In this document: one piece after another, positions 6,155 to 8,361 of the stretch
Numbering within the stretch: position 1 is the first letter of the stretch
Layout of the letters: each line of letters begins with the position of its first letter
Assembly (NCBI GenBank): GCA_028715865.1
Contig: JAQUQY010000058.1
Span: forward strand, 1-8,361
Reading direction: 5' to 3'
Origin: Syntrophales bacterium
GTDB taxonomy: Bacteria; Desulfobacterota; Syntrophia; Syntrophales; UBA2210
Length of the DNA stretch: 8,361 nt
Notes under the pieces: model-generated
The model's database searches: none
Told to the model about the DNA's origin: nothing
What the model saw: only the letters and a program-made list of their open reading frames with translations
Made by a program: the position numbers and the translations under genes

Positions 6155-6760
6155 TCAATCCTTCCTTCCTTTTATCTTTTTCAGCTTTGCCAAATGCTTC
6201 GGAATGCCCGCGCCATGACTCAATTGACGAGAGAATCGCGGGACCAGAAGGGGAGTCCTTCTTTTATAATCCATATACTTTTCACCGAAACGTTTTTCAA
6301 GTTCCGGTTCCTCAATCAATTTAAATTCCAGAACGCTACAGACTACAAATGCCGGAGCAAAACAAAAAAGAAGGGACGAAGATCCTATCAGGAATGCAAC
6401 CCCGAAGAGCATGAGAAATACACCCGCAAGCATCGGGTTCCTGACGTAAGCGTAAGGGCCGCTGTCAACAAGTATTGCCGGTGGACTGGTTGGTACGGGA
6501 GTTCCCCTTGCCTTTGCGAAATGCAGTACCGACCATAAAGACAGAAAACCACCACCCGCGAGCAGCAGAATGGAAGCAATATAATTCCAAGGATACTCAA
6601 GGGGACTGGAAAGGCTGAAGAATGCGTCGACCCTCAATGCGAGAAATATCAACAATGCTATAAGGCAGAGGAAAAATACAGCGAAGACCGGCGTAAGGAG
6701 GATCCGAATATGCCTCTCCCCTGTGACAATCCGGTGAATAAATTCAACAACTGCCCGCAT
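6155..6760 (-). CDS. Isoprenylcysteine carboxyl methyltransferase-family membrane protein
   Basis: This integral membrane protein of 201 residues belongs to the ICMT/PEMT-like methyltransferase family. Hydrophobic segments lie at about 19-42, 59-80 and 108-146, the last long enough for a helical hairpin. The family's signature elements are present: GPYAYVRNPMLAG (101-113), the G-P-Y-x-x-x-R-N-P motif that helps bind S-adenosylmethionine, and the C-terminal EEPELEKRFGEKYMDYKR (150-167) followed by LLVPR. AAGGGA precedes the ATG by about 9 nt. The bacterial substrates of this broad family are mostly unknown (lipids, small membrane-associated molecules or proteins), so I make no specific claim. 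A Lys-rich C-terminal tail (about 185-200) follows the core. It is transcribed convergently to the parA unit and appears to be a single-gene unit. Confidence 0.85.
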   Translation of the reverse strand: MRAVVEFIHRIVTGERHIRILLTPVFAVFFLCLIALLIFLALRVDAFFSLSSPLEYPWNYIASILLLAGGGFLSLWSVLHFAKARGTPVPTSPPAILVDSGPYAYVRNPMLAGVFLMLFGVAFLIGSSSLLFCFAPAFVVCSVLEFKLIEEPELEKRFGEKYMDYKRRTPLLVPRFSRQLSHGAGIPKHLAKLKKIKGRKD

Positions 6761-6806
6761 GCTGTGGTTTCCCTTGTTCTACAAAGCCTTGTAAATAAAC
6801 CGATGT

Positions 6807-6823
6807 CGGGTGAAACGCACCCG
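6807..6823. repeat. Small perfect hairpin upstream of the methyltransferase gene
   Basis: CGGGTG (6807-6812) and CACCCG (6818-6823) enclose a 5-nt loop. It lies about 50 bp before the start at 6760 and could be part of the mRNA leader or an operator. No T-run makes it a terminator. Confidence 0.3.
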
Positions 6824-7032
6824 CCGTTTCTGAATTTATTTCTCAAAATAGAGATTACTTTACACTACATGGTATGGCGGAAAATGACAAGGCAACGGAG
6901 GGTGAACGCCCCGGATAGTCTGTAGGCTTCGTTAGCCAATTCCAGCCGCCATATCAAGATAATGCTTTCTTTTGATCCGTATTCATTGATTCTGACGACG
7001 GCCGATGGCGAGCATTGGTAGGTGACGGCGTT

Positions 7033-7230
7033 GCTCGTAATGCCTCCTCTCTGACCTCGATCAATCTCGACCCGGCGAACCCACCGACGAAGCGTCTCCG
7101 CTGTGCAACCAATCTTGGACGAAATCGAAACAATAGCCGACCACTGAGACTCGTACTCACGCTCATGGTCAAATACCATCCGAACCGCCCTCTCTCTGAC
7201 TTCCGGGGAATACCTGCTTTGCGTTTTCAT
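7033..7230 (-). pseudogene. IS3-family orfA (transposase HTH subunit), truncated
   Basis: From the ATG at 7230 the translation starts MKTQSRYSPEVRERAVRMVF and continues through the orfA helix-turn-helix (SISSKIGCTAETLRRWVRRV, 35-54) to RGQRGGIT at codon 65. This is the well-known N-terminal part of IS3-family OrfA proteins. After about codon 65 (near 7033) similarity to OrfA stops abruptly and the frame runs into the shared left-end block of the element (RINEYGSKESI) and out through the terminal repeat to a stop at 6865. The leucine zipper and frameshift region needed to make transposase are absent, so it cannot encode a working enzyme. A short DNA-binding peptide might still be made. Confidence 0.85.
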
Positions 7231-7254
7231 GACTCCACCCTCTCACAGAATGAA

Positions 7255-7280
7255 GTCTCCGGCAATCCCGGGGCGGTTCA
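7255..7280 (-). repeat. Terminal inverted repeat at the orfA end of the 378-bp element
   Basis: Starting at 7280 on the minus strand, TGAACCGCCCCGGGATTGCC is followed by GGAGAC. It matches the ends of the 496-661 element and, with decay, 6903-6928. Confidence 0.75.
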
Positions 7281-7383
7281 GCGGTTAAAGGAGAAACTGC
7301 CAACACCGTCAGTTATCCCGGAGACCACTAGGATTAAAAAGCCGGTGCTTTCCAAAAGCGATCAGGCGGTACATAAATTACGG

Positions 7384-7416
7384 CTCAGAGTATCTCAAGG
7401 CATTTGATACTCTGAG
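7384..7416. terminator. Perfect 11-bp inverted repeat downstream of the EB_dh gene
   Basis: CTCAGAGTATC (7384-7394) and GATACTCTGAG (7406-7416) are exact complements around an 11-nt loop. It lies 36 bp after the stop of the gene at 7452, where a terminator is expected. The stem is AT-balanced and is not followed by a T-run on the minus strand, so a protein-binding or mRNA-stabilising hairpin is an equal possibility. Confidence 0.45.
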
Positions 7417-7451
7417 TTATAGTTTCAAAGAATGATTTTCGATGTCCATTT

Positions 7452-8361
7452 CTATCGAGATTCTCGCTCAAGTGAGAGCCTGAGGGGCATGCTCTTGAGA
7501 TGCTTGTCGTCTCCGGCATTGTCAAAGAGCGCGACACCAAAAATGTAGGCTTCCCCGGGCTCAAACTGAACGTCAGTATCATCGTGGCCCGTTTTCAATT
7601 GCCGCTGGAGTACGACGGTCCATTTTCCATGCCGGTGTATACCGTATGCCCTGATGTCCGCCCTGTCACCATTAGGGGTCCTCAGAATGTAGGCCGGCAA
7701 CCTGTCTCCGGGTTTGAATTTTTCGTCGTTGAAGGGAACGGCTTCAGAGTCAAATAAAAAAGCTGACCCTGCGACGCCACCGGAAGGCATTAACGCCGGC
7801 AAGTTCCCGCCACTGCTTTTATTATCTCCGTACGAAGACAAACCAGGATCGCTTTTCCGGCCTTCTCCGTCAAGGTACTGGTCGTCGGAATAGCCCGCGG
7901 GATTTGTGCGGGCTGCCTTCCAGTGCCACAGGTCGGCACGGCCTCCGGTATTCCTGGTTGACATGATAATGTTCCGGGAATCTGCCGGGTCAGGATGGCA
8001 GAGAGACATGGTTCCTCTTCCCCTGGAAAACTCAGACATGGAATTGCCGATTTCCCAGACAAAACTTAACCTGTCCTCGTCATCGGCGGACTGTTCCCAG
8101 GAACCGTCGTCCTTTTTTATCCAGATGTCCTTGGTAACACTTTCCGTGGGGTCCGGCCATGAGGCGTAGAGATAGATGTTAGTGTTCGTATGCACAGACC
8201 TCAGTTCCACGTTCCTGTGGGTCCCCATGAGGCCGTGTGCCCCCATGGGCATCAACTGAACGGATATGCCGCCTACAGTATTCCAGATGCCGTCGATCCT
8301 GTCCATGGCCGGTTCTTCGGGAACTGCCTTCGAAATGAAATTAGTGCCCGAAGCCTGATGA
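7452..8361 (-). CDS. EB_dh-type haem-binding protein, C-terminal part (runs off right edge)
   Basis: About 303 residues are visible and the frame is still open at the window edge. An internal ATG at 8306 is unlikely to be the start, because family-like sequence (ISKAVPEEPAMDRIDGIWN) begins before it. The protein matches the ethylbenzene-dehydrogenase-related haem-binding domain: the DGIWN start strand, a YLYASWPDPTES strand, CHPDPADSRN, then GRADLWHWKAARTNPAGYSD, and near the C-terminus the WTVVLQRQLKTG, DVQFEPGEAYIFGVALFDN and H-x-x-S segments. Such domains bind b-type haem in DMSO-reductase-type dehydrogenases, or are fused to c-type cytochromes, and carry electrons in the periplasm. The redox partner lies outside the window. 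No signal peptide or CxxCH motif is visible in this part. Confidence 0.85.
   Translation of the reverse strand, partial: HQASGTNFISKAVPEEPAMDRIDGIWNTVGGISVQLMPMGAHGLMGTHRNVELRSVHTNTNIYLYASWPDPTESVTKDIWIKKDDGSWEQSADDEDRLSFVWEIGNSMSEFSRGRGTMSLCHPDPADSRNIIMSTRNTGGRADLWHWKAARTNPAGYSDDQYLDGEGRKSDPGLSSYGDNKSSGGNLPALMPSGGVAGSAFLFDSEAVPFNDEKFKPGDRLPAYILRTPNGDRADIRAYGIHRHGKWTVVLQRQLKTGHDDTDVQFEPGEAYIFGVALFDNAGDDKHLKSMPLRLSLERESR

Larger units (their letters stand above)
6903..7280 (-). mobile_element. 378-bp internally deleted IS3-family element
   Basis: The right end (7255-7280) reads TGAACCGCCCCGGG on the minus strand, followed by CCGGAGAC, and lies about 25 bp before the orfA start, as in intact IS3-family elements. 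The left end at 6903 reads TGAACGCCCCGGATAGTC, a decayed copy of the same terminus. The left 100 bp align with the left part of the 496-661 element. The intact element would be over 1 kb with orfA and orfB; here most of orfA and all of a recognisable orfB are missing. No perfect target duplication is visible (flanks GGG and GCG). Confidence 0.75.

Noticed and set aside
6925..6940. GTTAGCC resembling an integron attC core
   Set aside because: It does not fit GTTRRRY, has no paired inverse core and lies inside the IS3 left end; no integron integrase or cassettes are seen.

Overview
The window looks like chromosomal DNA of an anaerobic, Desulfobacterota-type bacterium (a Syntrophales-like relative is my best guess). 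This rests on inference: a phosphate butyryltransferase/butyrate kinase cluster, an ethylbenzene-dehydrogenase-type haem-binding protein, a decayed IS3-family element and moderate GC content. No rRNA, tRNA or CRISPR array is visible.

Layout, left to right. (1) 1-274, minus: the N-terminal part of a small glycine-zipper lipoprotein that runs off the left edge. (2) 496-661: a 166-bp non-autonomous IS3-type remnant with terminal inverted repeats, abutting a very short possible gene fragment. (3) 772-4192, minus: a compact metabolic operon, transcribed from about 4238 leftwards, made of two different phosphate butyryltransferase (Ptb) family proteins, a butyrate kinase and, 92 bp further on, a MarR-family regulator. 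Together the first three genes would turn an acyl-CoA into acyl-phosphate and then fatty acid plus ATP. (4) 4621-5764, plus: a two-gene unit with overlapping ends, a ParA/MinD-type ATPase followed by a small, basic, probably disordered protein with an aromatic C-terminal segment. (5) 5765-6154: a gene-free gap with a hairpin and a possible gene-tail relic. (6) 6155-6760, minus: a membrane methyltransferase of the isoprenylcysteine carboxyl methyltransferase type. (7) 6903-7280: a second, longer deletion derivative of the same IS3-type element that still carries the first part of orfA. (8) 7384-7416: a perfect 11-bp-stem inverted repeat. (9) 7452-8361, minus: the C-terminal part of an EB_dh-type haem-binding protein that runs off the right edge.

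The two most interesting points are these. First, the two Ptb paralogues have lost different, complementary sets of the family's conserved motifs, which suggests an obligate hetero-oligomeric enzyme. Second, the ParA-like ATPase has no ParB-like partner but sits with a small basic protein, an arrangement that resembles cargo-positioning (McdAB-like) systems more than a plasmid partition locus.
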